Shown one piece after another: positions 22,742-34,877 of a stretch of 64,000 nt of DNA. Source of the DNA: Owenia fusiformis (lineage: Eukaryota; Annelida; Polychaeta; Sabellida; Oweniidae); the NCBI GenBank assembly GCA_903813345.2, contig CAIIXF020000007.1:21811564-21875563 (forward strand), written 5' to 3'. Under the pieces are notes generated by a model that ran no database searches, was not told where the DNA came from, and saw only the letters and a program-made list of their open reading frames with translations. Position numbers and translations under genes: made by a program. Position 1 is the first letter of the stretch, and every line of letters begins with the position of its first letter.

Positions 22742-25700
22742 CTACCATACAAATCCTAGTCGTTTTTGTGAAGCTTCACCATAAATATTTGACTTAGTTT
22801 CCTCAGTGGTGTCCCTTTGATAATTAGGCATCTGTACTCCAGACTGATCAGATGCCATATAACTGGGCCTGACCCCACCCTTTCCTTCAAACACAGGTCC
22901 CGCACCACCCCCTGCTCCAGCCTTGGCAGCCTTACGAAGAGGGATTGTATTACGTCCTCCTTTTTCACAATGATCAATAACACGTTTGGCATATTCTTGG
23001 AATTGCTGCTCCTCCACGGCCAATAGTTCCATATTTCTCTTGTCACGGGCCAGTTGCTCCTGCCGTGCTTTGTCATCCTTTACAAGTCGCTCATCCTGCA
23101 AGATAATAGAACATATAGGAAACATGGTTTTAACATTTTACATGTATCAGTGATCTCCTGATGTCACTTTTACCGGGGGCTCCCCCTACTTGAAACCAAA
23201 GGCCCCCCAGTTGGCACCCAGTTGGAATCTGCACTTCAACTTCTGATTTGAAAAATGAGTGAAGTAAGCACCTACACTGAGATATTGTGAGCGTAGCGAA
23301 TGCTGATTTTTTCGGACTTGAAATCTTGCAGCCAGTTGAAATTTTTTTTTGGGGAGAACACTGTGTATTGCTCACAGGGTTACATTAAGAGGCAGAGCAT
23401 ACAAGAATACCATGCTGCCATATCTTTACTGGCCAAGTACCTTCCAGTATGCTGAGATTGTCTCTTGTTTTTGAATCAAGATGTCTCTTGATTTGATTGG
23501 TCAATATTGCTTTGTAAATATGTTTGCACTTGTAAATATTTGTAAATACATTTTTATTTGTAAATATTCCCCATCATAATATGTTTGTTAGTCCGTGATA
23601 ACTCCAATACATATGAAAAACAACTAGGACCACCCATAAATCAATTACAGTAAAACCCGTTTTAATGAAAACCTCTCTCTAGTGAACACCTGTCTTAAGT
23701 GGACACCAAACTTGCAAATTACAAATTAGCCTCTCTGTAGTGAATGCCTACCAACACTGAACATTTTTTTCTTGGCAAAAAAATGTTCAATATACAAAAG
23801 TTTCACTGTACAGTAAAACCTGTCCGATGGAATACCTCTCTGTAGGGAAAACCTATGAACAAGGAATGCTTTTCAAAAGAACCGAATATTTTTCCATTGA
23901 CTTACATGTTAACGGACCCTCTCTGTAGGGAAAACTTGTGAACAGGGAACAAGGAACACTACTTTTTTGGGGCAAATTATGAAAATTCACCTGTGAACAA
24001 GGAATATGGAATATTGGTGACACTGTATATTCCATTATTTTTCAGAGGTGTGAAAGTCTTCAGCCAATATCTGAATATAAAAAGCTTAGATTAATATGAT
24101 TGAGATTAAGATAAGCCAATTGTTGACATGATGTAGCATCCCACCCACTGTTAATTACCCTGATTTATTTTAAAACTAATACTAATCTGTTTGTTACTTA
24201 TTATCATGACACCAATTCTTCCTTTCAAAAACCCAATTACATCAAATCAGTTGTGATAATCTAGGGACTGACACAATTGTTTTATGGAGATAACAGATAG
24301 TAAGTACACGGTCATGTTGAGCCAAATCTCTTTAAATATTTTACTGATCCAACTTCTAGATTATCAATGATATAAAATGGGGTTGCTGAAACTTGAAATT
24401 CAGTTCTTAGCAATATATCTCTACACATCATATCAATAATTACATCAACTAGACATCATCAGACACTAGAAGCAGCTAAAATCAACATGGGGAGAATGTA
24501 ACCAAGCATTTGTACAATCAATCAATATACAAATATGCTTATTCGGCAATTTTGAGTTTGCTGAAAGTGCGGCCCCTCTCTATAGGGAAAACCTCCGAAC
24601 AAGGAAACTTTCCTCCAGTCCCAAGAGCATTCCCTGTTCGCAGGTTTTACTGTATTTACAATTTAAAAACTTACATTTTGTTGGAAATGGAATTTGGCAA
24701 GTCCCTTTGCTTCTTCCAGCTTGCGCCTTCGTTTCTCCTCTTCATTTTGTCTGAAAACGTTATCAGCCTCCTTTTTGATTTTCAGCATTTCCATTTCCTT
24801 TACTCTCTCTTCTGCCTTCATATCTTCAATCTCCTTCATCTGTAAGCATGCAACGTAAGAGTTACTGATGATTAGGCTATATGAGAATTTATCAAAAGAT
24901 AAATGCGAAATTGAGATTGGGATGGGCTAAAAATTAGTTTAAAGCATGGAAAAATTGGATCCCTTTTTATAAAAGGCCAACTTTTATATTGAGGCCCATT
25001 TCTCTTGAAAAATATAAAATATATTTTGTAAATAAAATAATTATTTTCAAACTTGCAGTGAATGCAAAACATATTTGATGTTATGGTAATACAATTATAA
25101 GAGAATCATACCTGTTGATATCTGTGGTCTCCCATCTCTTTCATTGCCTTCATCAACTTGGCATTCTTCCTTTCTTCTTCCTCCATTCTTGCTTTCTCCT
25201 TCTCTTCCAAGGCATTCCTTATTCGCTCATCCTCATCGTCCTTCTTCTGTTGTTGTTGGGCAAAAAGTTTTTCACGGATTCTCTCCAAACGTTCCTGTTT
25301 TTCATTGTGAAGCATCTTTTCTTTCTGTGTTCTCAATTTCATCATTTTCCGTTTAGCTGCAGCAAATATTCTACATTCCTCATCTTCCTCCTGTAACCAT
25401 AGCAATATTGAAAGTCAGCATGGTTTTATATTGTTGCAATGCTGTTACAAATAGACAGGGGCTTGGTCTGTTACATAAAAAATCTAACCATAATTGTAAA
25501 ATCGGACAAGGCAAATGCAAATCATCACATGAAAACCTCAACATAGAATTGGATATCTTGAGGTTTGGAAACAAATAACACCTGACATGTACATATACTT
25601 AGACTAATATTCCGAGCAATATTGGATCTACATCAAGGCTTGATTTACAACTTAAGTTTGTCAATCACTGACATAATGAAAACCAATCATAAATTGTGGT

Positions 25701-28700
25701 TCACAAGCTACTGACCTCCTCTTGCAGTCTATGGATTTCCTTCATTTTTCGTACATCTCCAATCCTCTTGACGTTATCTTGCATCATGCCTTTCCTTTCA
25801 TCAAACCTAATCTGTTCAAGACGTTGCTTCTCTAAAGCATATTGAGCAGCCAGTGCCTTCAGTTCTTCACCCTCAGCTCTGTCTAAATCTTTGTCCCTCC
25901 AACCCTCTTTCAGATGTTCTTTCACCCTGTTGCAAAAATAAAATAAAATTAAGAATATGTTCGCTTTTTTATTGTTGTACAACATTGAAGATTAGATAGA
26001 GTTTTAGGTGTTTGTGTTCTTCAAATTTTTCAACTACAGATTTCGGGACAGCTATTATGGTGGGGAGCTAAAGGACAACGATTGGGGTATGGGACTTTTG
26101 TATGATGAGGGACTATAGGATAACCAATGTAGTGGAAATGTTATGACAGCTATTATAGGAGGGGACTTTAAAACAACCATTATGGTAGGGGAGCTATAGA
26201 ACATTAGAACAATCATTATGATGGGAACTATGGAATAACCATTATTGTGGGAACTTCAAGACAACCACTATGGTGAGAGCTATATTGAATATCAGGATAA
26301 CCATTATGGTTAGGAGTGAACTATGGGATAATCATTATAGTGGGAGCTATAGAATATCAGAATAACCATAATGGTCAATAGCTAAAGAACAGCCATTATG
26401 GTGGAGGACTACAGGACAACCATTAAAGGACAACTGAAATAACTTTTCTCAACTTGCAGCTACAAAAATGCGGTTTTCTCCATTGTAAGCCCACCGTAGA
26501 GTTCTTGCGATAGCCATCATAAAATAAATGTTAGATAACTGCTAACGGTCATAGATAACAAAATAAAACTAACTGATAAATCAAATTGGCCCCCACGTGA
26601 TTAGTATAAGTCATAATACAAAATATAGCTTTGGTTTACTGGTTCCATAGTAATCACAACGTCACGGCAACCATAGGATTGTTGTGTAAACTGATCTAAT
26701 GGACCAAAACGGTCCACGTGGGGGCCAGTGAGAGATCACGTGGGGGCCAATAACGTCACAACCAATTCGAATATTGCTTATTAAGCAGCTATAACGATCG
26801 TTAGAGTGAAATAGTTTTCACACTACTGATTAGAAAACATGTCCAAATACATCTATCAAAAAATTATATTGATTCCTTTAGGTTAAAAATACCATTTCAT
26901 ATCTGCTTTAATATGGTGGGGGACTAAAGGACAACCTTTATGGTGGAGGACTACAGGGCAACCATTATGGTAAGGAAGGAGCTATATAACAACCATTAAT
27001 ATGGTGGGGGACTAAAGGACAACCATTATGTTGTGGGACTATAGGACAACCAATATGGTGAGGAGATATAGATTAGAACAACCATTATTATAGGGGATTA
27101 TTAAGTGTTTTAACCTCTTGAATACCCAGAGTGACAAATGAAATAAGACTGGTGCCCAGAGGGACGAGAAAATCCGTAACAAAATTTTTCACAAAAATTG
27201 CTCTCATTTGAACAATTTTTATCCAATTTACACAAAAATTGTTTTAAAACGTGTAGAAATGATCTCTGCCGTCCAATTTTACTAAGCTGAGCATCTAAAG
27301 TTGTATAGGTATGTAATAAAATGTCAAAAGGTGGCAAAAAATGAAAAATTCTCTGGTTTCATGCCAATTTTAGAGCCTGGGATTCAAGAGGTTAATATTA
27401 AAATAATAAATAAAATAAAAAAAGATTAAAAAATTTCTTGTCAAAAACATTAGAACAGACCCTGCACTTTTATAATTGTGTGTTTTTATCAACTGTAATC
27501 ATCATTTATAAATTACATGTATTTATGGTGGGGAGATATAGAACATCCCCATTATGGTGTGGAATACTTGATTTTTAGAAGACCAAATTGTGGGTACTAA
27601 TGGCAACCATTATTGTGGGGATTATTAGACAACCAAATTTTGGGGACTATAAGACAACCATTATGGTGGGGGAGTACTATTACCCCTTTGATCTATAGCC
27701 TAATTAACAGACTTGGTCTCAAGTAGGGAAGTTAATAAATATTATATTTCATAAAAATAAAGTGAAGTCCAATGAATCCTAAATGTGTTTCTTGGCCTCC
27801 TCCTATGTTTTATGCCTTCAGGGCCCTCTATTTCAGCAGACTCGGTACACTATTTTATTTGATAAAATCACATCTTTATATAAAATAACACTTACTGTGC
27901 TTTCTGGAACATTGCATTTTTTCTTGTTGCATCAATTCTAATTTGTGCTTTTCTTTGGTCTTCAAGGACACCTTCTTCATAATCTTTCTGTGCCTTTTCT
28001 AACCAGGCCTTATCCTTGCCCTCATTTGCCTTTTCTTTAAGTGCTTTCAGTTCCAGTTGGGCTTCTCTCTCTTTTAGAACTTCAGTTAACATAAGAGCTC
28101 CCTATAAATGTATATTGGATAAATGCTCATTTTTAAAAATCAAAATACCAAATTAGCCTTTGGTTGATAAAGTGCTGTTATGTTTGTCACTTTCTTGCAG
28201 ATCGAGGTTTCGTTAAATATACATGTATGTATGTCGACATGTTCTCTTTTTTACTGTGAATAGGTTAAAGTTAGAATATACAATATAATCATTGATTCGT
28301 CTTTGAAAGATCAACTGTTCAAATTATGTAAGTAAAGTACAATCTAGAATCATTATATTTCATATTCAGTCATCACTGCCTTCAAAACTGAGCAAACAAA
28401 AATGCAACATCTTTGTCACTTTATATTTCTAATGTCAGTACTCACATGGAATCCTTTTACTCTGTCTGTTTGGTAATACTGCTGTGTTTTTGCTTTTTCA
28501 ATAGCCTCTTTTCTCTTTTGTGACTGGAATGTTGCCTCTTCTAGATCTATTTGTTTCCTTTCCTCCTCTTCCTTTTCTTCTCTTATCTTCCTTGCTTCTA
28601 ATTTCCGTTGCCTTTGACCCTAATAATAATCATACATATTTGAAGATGAGAACCACGAAGTACCAGAGATACCAGTAAATAGACACTCACCACTGGGAAG

Positions 28701-31167
28701 TCAACAGCTGTCCAACTGAGGAACAAAAAACAGATTTTATAAGATATCATTCATTAATGACAAAGGGGTTTTGAAATATGTGACTGGGCAAATACATGTA
28801 TGTTTACATAAATTAAATACATGAAAAACCCTTAAAGGCCCCATATAAAGTTTAAACCACTTTGGCTTATATTGTAGTCTTACCCAATGTTATCAAAGTG
28901 TGATATGTGAAACTTTTTTTTTTAATTTCAAAAAGTGGTTTTTGATAGACTTTTTGTTCCAAAATTTGTGAATTTATTTAAAACCAACTTTTAGAGGTCA
29001 CTCATATCTTCTAATTATCCACAATTCATACCAATGCATAGCATGCATCCTCTCGTGTTTTTTGCCGAAAAAATTAAGAAAATCGGTTCATAAATAAGCG
29101 AGAAATGAACTTATCAGTGCATGAAAATGGTTCTGAGAAAAATGCATTTCAAAATTTTAGTTCTCATAGAAACCAATGGTACAATGATATCTAAAACATA
29201 ATTTATTCTTCCTTTTAACCTGGTTAGACAATCAACATTGGTTTTTTATGAAAGTCTAACATATTTAGAAAAAAATTGACATCGAAAAAAAAATTTCAAT
29301 TTTTTTCAAAAAGTTTTTGGTACCTTAGTGACATCACTAATGTTTCAAAATATTTTTGATATGCTAAAACATTGAAGTGGCCCATTAAATATGGCATTTT
29401 ATTATTGAAATAGTGTGTCCTTTGTTCAACCTTTGCATTGGTGTTAAAAAGATAATCTTTTTTGAAATGCATTAAGAAATATTTGATGATTAAGAAATTT
29501 CAACTTTTTTTGAAAAATGGCGGGAAATTTGAATATTTGAGAAATGAAATGCTCACAACTTTTTTTTCAAAAAAATGTTTTTGTTCAAAAATCTCTAAAA
29601 TCACTTTTTAAGTCCTGACAAATAGTAAATGAATGATAAAAAAATATTTTCAAACTTTAGACGGGGACTTTAAACTTACAGCTATAGTATTGCCCCAATT
29701 TTTCACTGTATCTTTTGAGCGTTGTCTCAGTGCTTCTCTCTCCTCCCTAAGTTTTGCTATCCTCTGTTCTTCTATAACATTTCTATTCAGACTGTTTTGA
29801 ATTCTCTGCCAGTCTTTGCCAGTAAGAACAGTGACTTCTCTCAGGTCTGTGCCATTTTTCAGCTGCATCCCTAATGGGATTTCTGTTGGGAGAGTTTCAT
29901 ATGGACCTGGTTTGGGTTGGGCTGAAATAAATATTGATTAAAATTGATAATGTATGCCTGAAAGCAAGGGATCTGTCCATATGTTAGCAACAATTACACT
30001 GTAAATTGTGTGAGTTGCTTTAATGAGAACAGAAATAGCTTATCTTGTTCCAACACCATCCTCTTTGTAGAGATAGTCTTGGAACGAGATAAGAAATAGC
30101 AACTGTAAACTTTGAAGTACATCAAGTCAAGAGATATAAAAGATTTCTCTGATCTAGTCTTTACAAGGTTCAAGTAAGTATAAATCTGTCAACAAAAATA
30201 AGGCATCAATGGACCATACACTGTTGGGTTATTAAAATTTGTGGCCTCTTGTTAGTGGGGCCTACTCAACTTACTTTGTACATAATTCTGAATTAGTCAC
30301 AAATTCTAATTCTAACATTATCTATTTTGTGACTTGAGGATAAGTTTATTTCTTAAAAAATGACCATGGAGTATATGAACATGTAGTCTTAAACACTGAC
30401 TCTCTGTGCATTTCCACCTGTGATGATGAGTATTGAGAAAATGGAATCAATACCAGGCCTGTCAACTGTCCCGCAATTTGCGTATTTGTCACGCATTTGC
30501 TGAAGAATTTGAAGTCACGCCAGTTTTTTTCGCCAGCGAAAAATTTGAGGTGATAAAAGTTTAGCAAAGGTGCTCAAACTTTGGCCAAAAGTTGGCCAAA
30601 GGTGTTCAAAATTTGGACAAAAGTGTTCAGATTTGGACTTCGGTGTCCAACATTTGTAAGTCACTCATATTAGGTGGTCCCAAGTTGACAGCCCTGCAAT
30701 ACGCTAGGCCTAAATGTCATTTTGTATCCATATTTTTGTATGGACAGTCGATTGTCGTTACAAAACTTAACTATAGAGTGTACTAAATCATATGTAATAG
30801 AAAGGTATATTCCCAACACAGTGAGCAGGCCCGTAGCCATGCAGGGCCTGGCTCCCCCCCCCCCCCCCGCCCCCTGGCCAGAGCTTCAAGCCCCCCCCCC
30901 CCCCCCCCCTTCAAGTTCCTGTGAGAAATACTTTCAAAATCATGCAGTTTTACACCATTCTGAGCACTTTTTGCATGTTTTTTTGTCAAAACTGTCAAAA
31001 AGTTGGAGACTAGACTAACAATATGTCACGTATTTAGATCTACTGTTGACTTGAAAAATTGACTGAGAATGAGATTGAGAATCTCGGTGAGATAAGATTT
31101 TTTAGACCCAAGCAGTAACCTTACCTTTCTTTGTCCCCTTCCGCCTCCCATGCATTACCGTCGCCAT
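22742..31167 (-). CDS. CFAP210: CFAP210 (CCDC173), ciliary TPH-domain coiled-coil protein, eight exons
   Basis: Exons in transcription order are 31167-31125, 29921-29680, 28619-28446, 28101-27896, 25926-25716, 25390-25112, 24839-24675 and 23095-22742. All join in frame through GT-AG introns and give 557 residues (human about 552). The family is an inner protein of ciliary doublet microtubules. Diagnostic features are the N-terminal LREVTVLTGKDWQRIQNSLN block (about residues 39-58) and the YYQTDRVKGFHGALMLTEVL motif at the exon 3/4 join. A long Glu/Lys/Arg-rich coiled coil of the trichoplein type follows. The C-terminus is GPVFEGKGGVRPSYMASD with a final RLGFVW, close to the human ending. The start ATG lies 43 coding bases before the first intron. 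The gene is head to head with PHOSPHO2. Several transposons and a minisatellite fill its introns. Confidence 0.94.
23646..24656. mobile_element. Cluster of CAGTAAAACC-ended elements (pogo/Tigger-like MITEs) in a CFAP210 intron
   Basis: TACAGTAAAACC-type ends occur at about 23647 and 23811, and the inverse GGTTTTACTGTA ends at about 24654. GTTTCACTGTA at about 23805 and GACACTGTATA at about 24020 look like further right ends. The internal text ACCTCTCT.TAG.GAA.ACC..GAACA is repeated in each. TA flanks and CAGT ends match the pogo/Tigger style, so this looks like two or three abutting non-autonomous copies. Confidence 0.6.
26045..27690. repeat. Degenerate minisatellite in CFAP210 intron 4, interrupted by insertions
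   Basis: A unit close to GGACTATAGGACAACCATTA followed by TGGTGGG is repeated with decay at 26045-26440, 26905-27100 and 27530-27690. The gaps are occupied by a CACGTGGGGGCC-containing insertion (about 26440-26905) and by the TTAA element at 27114-27391. Unit length varies, about 25-45 bp. Confidence 0.7.
27114..27391. mobile_element. 278-bp piggyBac-like MITE
   Basis: The ends CCTCTTGAATACCCAG and CTGGGATTCAAGAGG are inverted repeats with one mismatch. TTAA flanks both sides (27110-27113 and 27392-27395). TTAA target sites with CC..GG ends fit non-autonomous piggyBac elements. It is inserted within the intronic minisatellite. The ORF at 27110-27337 (-) lies inside it and is not a gene. Confidence 0.75.
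28836..29669 (-). mobile_element. TTAA-target transposon, copy 2, abutting a CFAP210 splice donor
   Basis: This is the inverted full-length relative of the element at 1803-2612. It runs from AGGCCCCATATAAAGTTTAA to the inverse of AGTCCCCGTCTAAAGTTTGA. TTAA duplications are at 28832-28835 and 29670-29673. In the gene's direction the intron begins GTAAG (29679-29675), so the TTAA starts within the donor neighbourhood and the element body begins about 10 bp into the intron. Confidence 0.88.
30830..30920 (+). repeat. Poly-C-bearing repeat fragment
   Basis: GGCCCGTAGCCATGCAGGGC is followed by two long C runs (15 and 22 bases). Similar 'GGGCGTAGCCAG' fragments with G runs are at 38816-38880. The proline and glycine ORFs here (30722-31018 on +, 30783-30998 on -) come from the homopolymers. 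Confidence 0.6.
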
Positions 31168-31512
31168 ACTGACGTGTACCACACTATAGTGTAAAGTTTT
31201 ATGCTAGAAAATTGGAACGAAATAATCCAGTATACGCTCAAAAGTAACAAAATTAGGAAATTTTTGCGAGCACTTTTCTGGCCAAAATCGTCAAGGCAAA
31301 CAGTGTGTTGCTACAGTACGTGACGTCATAACTAGGTCATAGTCTCGTTTTGAAACCACACAAAAATCATATTATCGCCCATAAATGTTGTTACAAAATT
31401 TTACTTTTGTTTCATAATCGAGGATATGCGATGCTTGTAAGCTTCATGAGACACACATGTAATTGAGAAAATTGTATTAGATGCTCAGGAACATTTCGCA
31501 GCGGTTGAATGT
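31168..31512. promoter_or_regulatory. Shared divergent promoter region of CFAP210 and PHOSPHO2
   Basis: The CFAP210 ATG ends at 31167 on the minus strand. A first non-coding PHOSPHO2 exon, ending at a GTAAGT donor at about 31513, probably begins near 31470. Between them lies a perfect cAMP-response element TGACGTCA (31321-31328). Just before it, GTTGCTAC (31307-31314) resembles half of an RFX X-box, which would suit a ciliary gene. No TATA box is obvious. The CRE is read directly; promoter function is inferred from gene layout. Confidence 0.6.
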
Positions 31513-31867
31513 AAGTATTTTGTTACTTCACCTCAGTTTTTGTATAGATTTTACAGCCCATATTTCATTTTAGATCTCAGATCTAATATTGTTTTCGGAG
31601 AAATCAAAAGATCATTGTGCAAAAATATGTGGAAAAATATATTCCTATTGTACATAAATGACATTTGTGTATCTTGGATTGCTTCTAAAGTGGGGGACAA
31701 AAATAAATCTCAACCCTCAAAAGTTGTCACAATGATGAGCTAAATTCTAAGTTTCGTGTCTCAAACTCACCCAAGCGGTAGAAAAATAATTCCCATTCAC
31801 TTTAAGTAGCACAATAAATGAATCCAAAGCTTCATACCTGCAAATGATGGATAAATCCCTACCAAAT

Positions 31868-32052
31868 CATGGGCGTAGCGCTATTTTTCTAAGTAGTACG
31901 CCACCACCATGGTAACAAGAGTTGAGTGAATCAAAAAACGAGCATTCAGGGGGGTCTGGGGGACAAATTTTGAAAATTGGTTGTATTTGGAGTGAATTTG
32001 CAACCATCTGGTACGCCTGTGCATACCCAGCGTACCGGGCGTTACGCCCATG
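31868..32052. mobile_element. Short palindromic-ended repeat (CATGGGCGTAGC family)
   Basis: It starts CATGGGCGTAGCG and ends CGTTACGCCCATG. The inner right part has GCGTACCGGGCG and the left has GTACGCCACCACC. This looks like a MITE in PHOSPHO2's first intron. The two minus-strand ORFs at 31867-32084 lie in it. Confidence 0.45.
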
Positions 32053-32100
32053 CAAATCAAACTAATGTTTTCATGAATCGCCATGTTTGTGATCCAAGGA

Positions 32101-32217
32101 GGATTGACTCCCAGAATGCAACATCAGGTGACCTTATTTACTCGTGACAGATTTCAAAATGACTGAACGGCATTTTGAAAGCTGACACGTGTCATGTTGC
32201 ATTCTGGGAGCCAATCC
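32101..32217. promoter_or_regulatory. Inverted pair of CCCAGAATGCA motifs
   Basis: GGATTGACTCCCAGAATGCA at 32101 is mirrored by the inverse near 32193-32217. CCCAGAATGC is the core of the ZNF143/Staf binding site in animals. The pair may be a regulatory element downstream of the shared promoter, or simply the ends of a small MITE. Confidence 0.35.
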
Positions 32218-32322
32218 ACATTGCGGCGTAGGCGGGCTCTAAAATCACCTCAACATTTGAAGAGTCGGCATTAACATGTGAATTCCACTTCAAAATTTTA
32301 AGTTCTTATTTGTCATTATAGA

Positions 32323-32377
32323 CAAGAATTCCACAATATCTGGACTTACTAGGATGGAGAAAACTGAATACACTGAG
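32323..32377 (+). CDS. Candidate PHOSPHO2 upstream exon with in-frame ATG
   Basis: The segment is bounded by CATTATAG and GTAAGAA. Its ATG reads MEKTEYTE and would join in phase to the PHOSPHO2 start codon exon at 34878. Either it is 5' UTR with an alternative start, or a chance exon-like segment. No transcript evidence is available here. Confidence 0.45.
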
Positions 32378-33169
32378 GTAAGAATTTATTACATGTGCGA
32401 CAGCATGTAATTTCCATGCTTTTGTAATTCTTTATGTCCCCCACTGTACTTTGGCTAATAAAGTATGTGGCCTCTTATATCTTGATGCTTCTCCGCCATA
32501 GGCATGGATGTCTAATATACGTTCTTCCAACAAGATAGATCATCTATTAGATGCCAATTACAGGACTGGAAACAAGATTCAAGTATTTTTCAAGACCGCC
32601 GACTCTCTTTGGGCTATTTATCCCTATTGACTCAGTTGTTCATATAAATTTATGTACCTTAGATGCTTTGTAATCTACGTAGATAGAAAATATTGTTTCC
32701 TAAATTGTTCTGAAATGCGATAATTAATACTAAATGTGCTCTGAACAGGTCGACTGACTTAAAAGATGGGCATGGAACAAGGTCACGTGAGTGACATGAC
32801 CCATTCTTTATCTTATTGTGTAATAGCAAACTATGAGAATGGTTTACCCGCCAGAAATTAACATAATTATTTGAAGCTATTTTAGAAAATTTTGAAACAG
32901 CCATCTTGGTAATATTGATTATGTCAGATCACCATTGGTCAAGGGTCATTCATCTTGCCATTTGCTTGGCCGTATCTTACCAGTCGACAAAAAACAATGA
33001 AATCACATTAAAAATAAAATGTACACTTTAAAATTGAGGCTTATTGAATATGAAAAGACTCTATTGAATACAGCTGTGCAAGTTACAGTCACCAAGATGA
33101 GCTAATTTGGGAGAAAAAATTACAAGAGGGCATAGGCTTATTGCACAAAAAAAACTAAATAATCTGAAA

Positions 33170-33975
33170 TATTTAAATGTCATTCATGTACAATATGAAT
33201 ATTCTTTTCCATATATTATTTAATGGGTTTCCTGATTTCTTATTTTTGGGGTTCTACTGACGATATAGTGAAACAGTGAAATGGGCTGTAGACAAGTAGA
33301 CTACAGTAAAATTTTAAATGTTTTGAAGTAGGGCTACAGTAAAATTTTAATTGTAAAAATAAGCAATCAAATGACTATATTGCAACAGTATATGAAAAAG
33401 AGAAACATATGTAGAAGTCCCAACTTTTGCATATTTCAGATAGTTATAAATAATGTGCAGCAAAGCTGTGACCTTCTGTAATTTAGGGAGTTTCAGCCAT
33501 GTTAATTAGCTTTGAAAATAACATGGCAGAGAAGTATCAAAATATAAGAGGCCACACATATGATAGCCAAACTACAAAACAAACTAGAATATACAAAACT
33601 TAAGACATGTACCATAAATGTTTCTATTTTTACATATTCTGTTTCAATATGGTCCTTTAATTACTTATTTTTTAGATTCAAAGTAGTTCCAAACATTTAA
33701 AATTTTACTGTAGACTACTTTGAATTTAAAAAATAAGCAAACAAATGACTATATTGCAACAGAATATAAAGAAACGAAACATATGTACACGTCCTAACTT
33801 TTGTATATTTCAGATAGTTTATATGTATAATGTGCAGCAAAGCTGTGGCCTTATGTAATTTAAGGAGTTTCATCTATGTTAATTTTTTACGAAAATAACA
33901 TGGCAGAGAAGCAACAAAATATAAGAGGCCACAGATATGATAGCTAAACTACAAAACAAACTAAAATATACAAAA
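33170..33975. repeat. Tandem palindromic repeat copies in PHOSPHO2 intron
   Basis: Two tandem copies occur at about 33420-33600 and 33785-33975. Each contains GTGCAGCAAAGCTGTG, TTTCAGCCATGTTAATT..AAAATAACATGGCAGAGAAG and TAAGAGGCCACA. The CATGTTA..TAACATG core forms a hairpin. Segment 33175-33300 matches the right half of the element at 45860-46252. Confidence 0.6.
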
Positions 33976-34088
33976 GTTAGAACATGTAAATGTTTCTACT
34001 TTTACATGGTCCTTTGATTGCTTATTTTTTAGATTCAAAGTACTTACAAACATTTAAAGTTTTACTGTAGCCTAAATCAAGTACACAC

Positions 34089-34506
34089 TAGTGTTGTCGC
34101 GATTAATCGATACATCGCGATATACATCGCCAAAGCTGGTTCTGGCGATGCATCGATGTCTGAAACAAAACATCGATGTTTTTAAAAAACTAAAGATCGC
34201 CCTTTCTTATCTTATTTTGACGCAAATTGCTTACCTTTTTTCATGTCTTATTTCATTTTCAAATGTTTTCTGATATTCTTTCGCTTTAAAACTGTTTTAG
34301 CTAGTCGAAATGAACCATTAATCTAAAAAAATTACTTTACTTTCATTTCACCGTTACTATGTTCCCGGATGTAATTTTTTCTGTTCGATATTTTAGTGCA
34401 TAAGCGTTCGGTATTTCAGTGCACTTTTCTCGAACTTGCATCGATGTTTACTACTGAAAATTGCCGATGCATCGATGTACGATTATGGCACATCGCGACA
34501 ACACTA
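34089..34506. mobile_element. 418-bp hAT-type MITE with perfect 8-bp TSD
   Basis: Terminal inverted repeats TAGTGTTGTCGCGAT and ATCGCGACAACACTA are flanked by GTACACAC on both sides (34081-34088 and 34507-34514). Inside are repeated CATCGATGT motifs in both orientations. TAGTGTTG-type ends plus an 8-bp duplication are characteristic of hAT elements. The perfect TSD suggests a fairly recent insertion into PHOSPHO2's intron. Confidence 0.88.
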
Positions 34507-34877
34507 GTACACACTTTGGGCAAGCTCAAATTATGATCTATACTTTCTTCTGTAAACTAATGATTTGGCCTTGCCCCATAACTGCATACTGACTGTGATC
34601 ACCTAGGACGGAATCCTAATGGTCTGAATACAATTGGTCAGAATTCCAATTGTCTGAATCCCATTGGTACAAATCCTAATCGTCCAAATCCCATTAGTCA
34701 GGATCCCACACTTTTTTCCAATGTATTCCATCTACGTCAGAGACCTATTATAGGAGTATTGAGTTCTTACTTATGCCCATCTGCCCATTCTCAAACTTTA
34801 AAACCTCACCGTCAGCTCTATAGTATTCAGGTGAATCTGGCAACCATTCTAGTAAGAATCAATTCATTTATTTTCAG

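Noticed and set aside
24510-25405. Plus-strand ORFs at 24510-24845 and 25115-25396
   Set aside because: They are antisense shadows of the Glu/Lys-rich CFAP210 exons.
30722-31018. Proline- and glycine-rich ORFs
   Set aside because: Produced by poly-C tracts in a repeat fragment.
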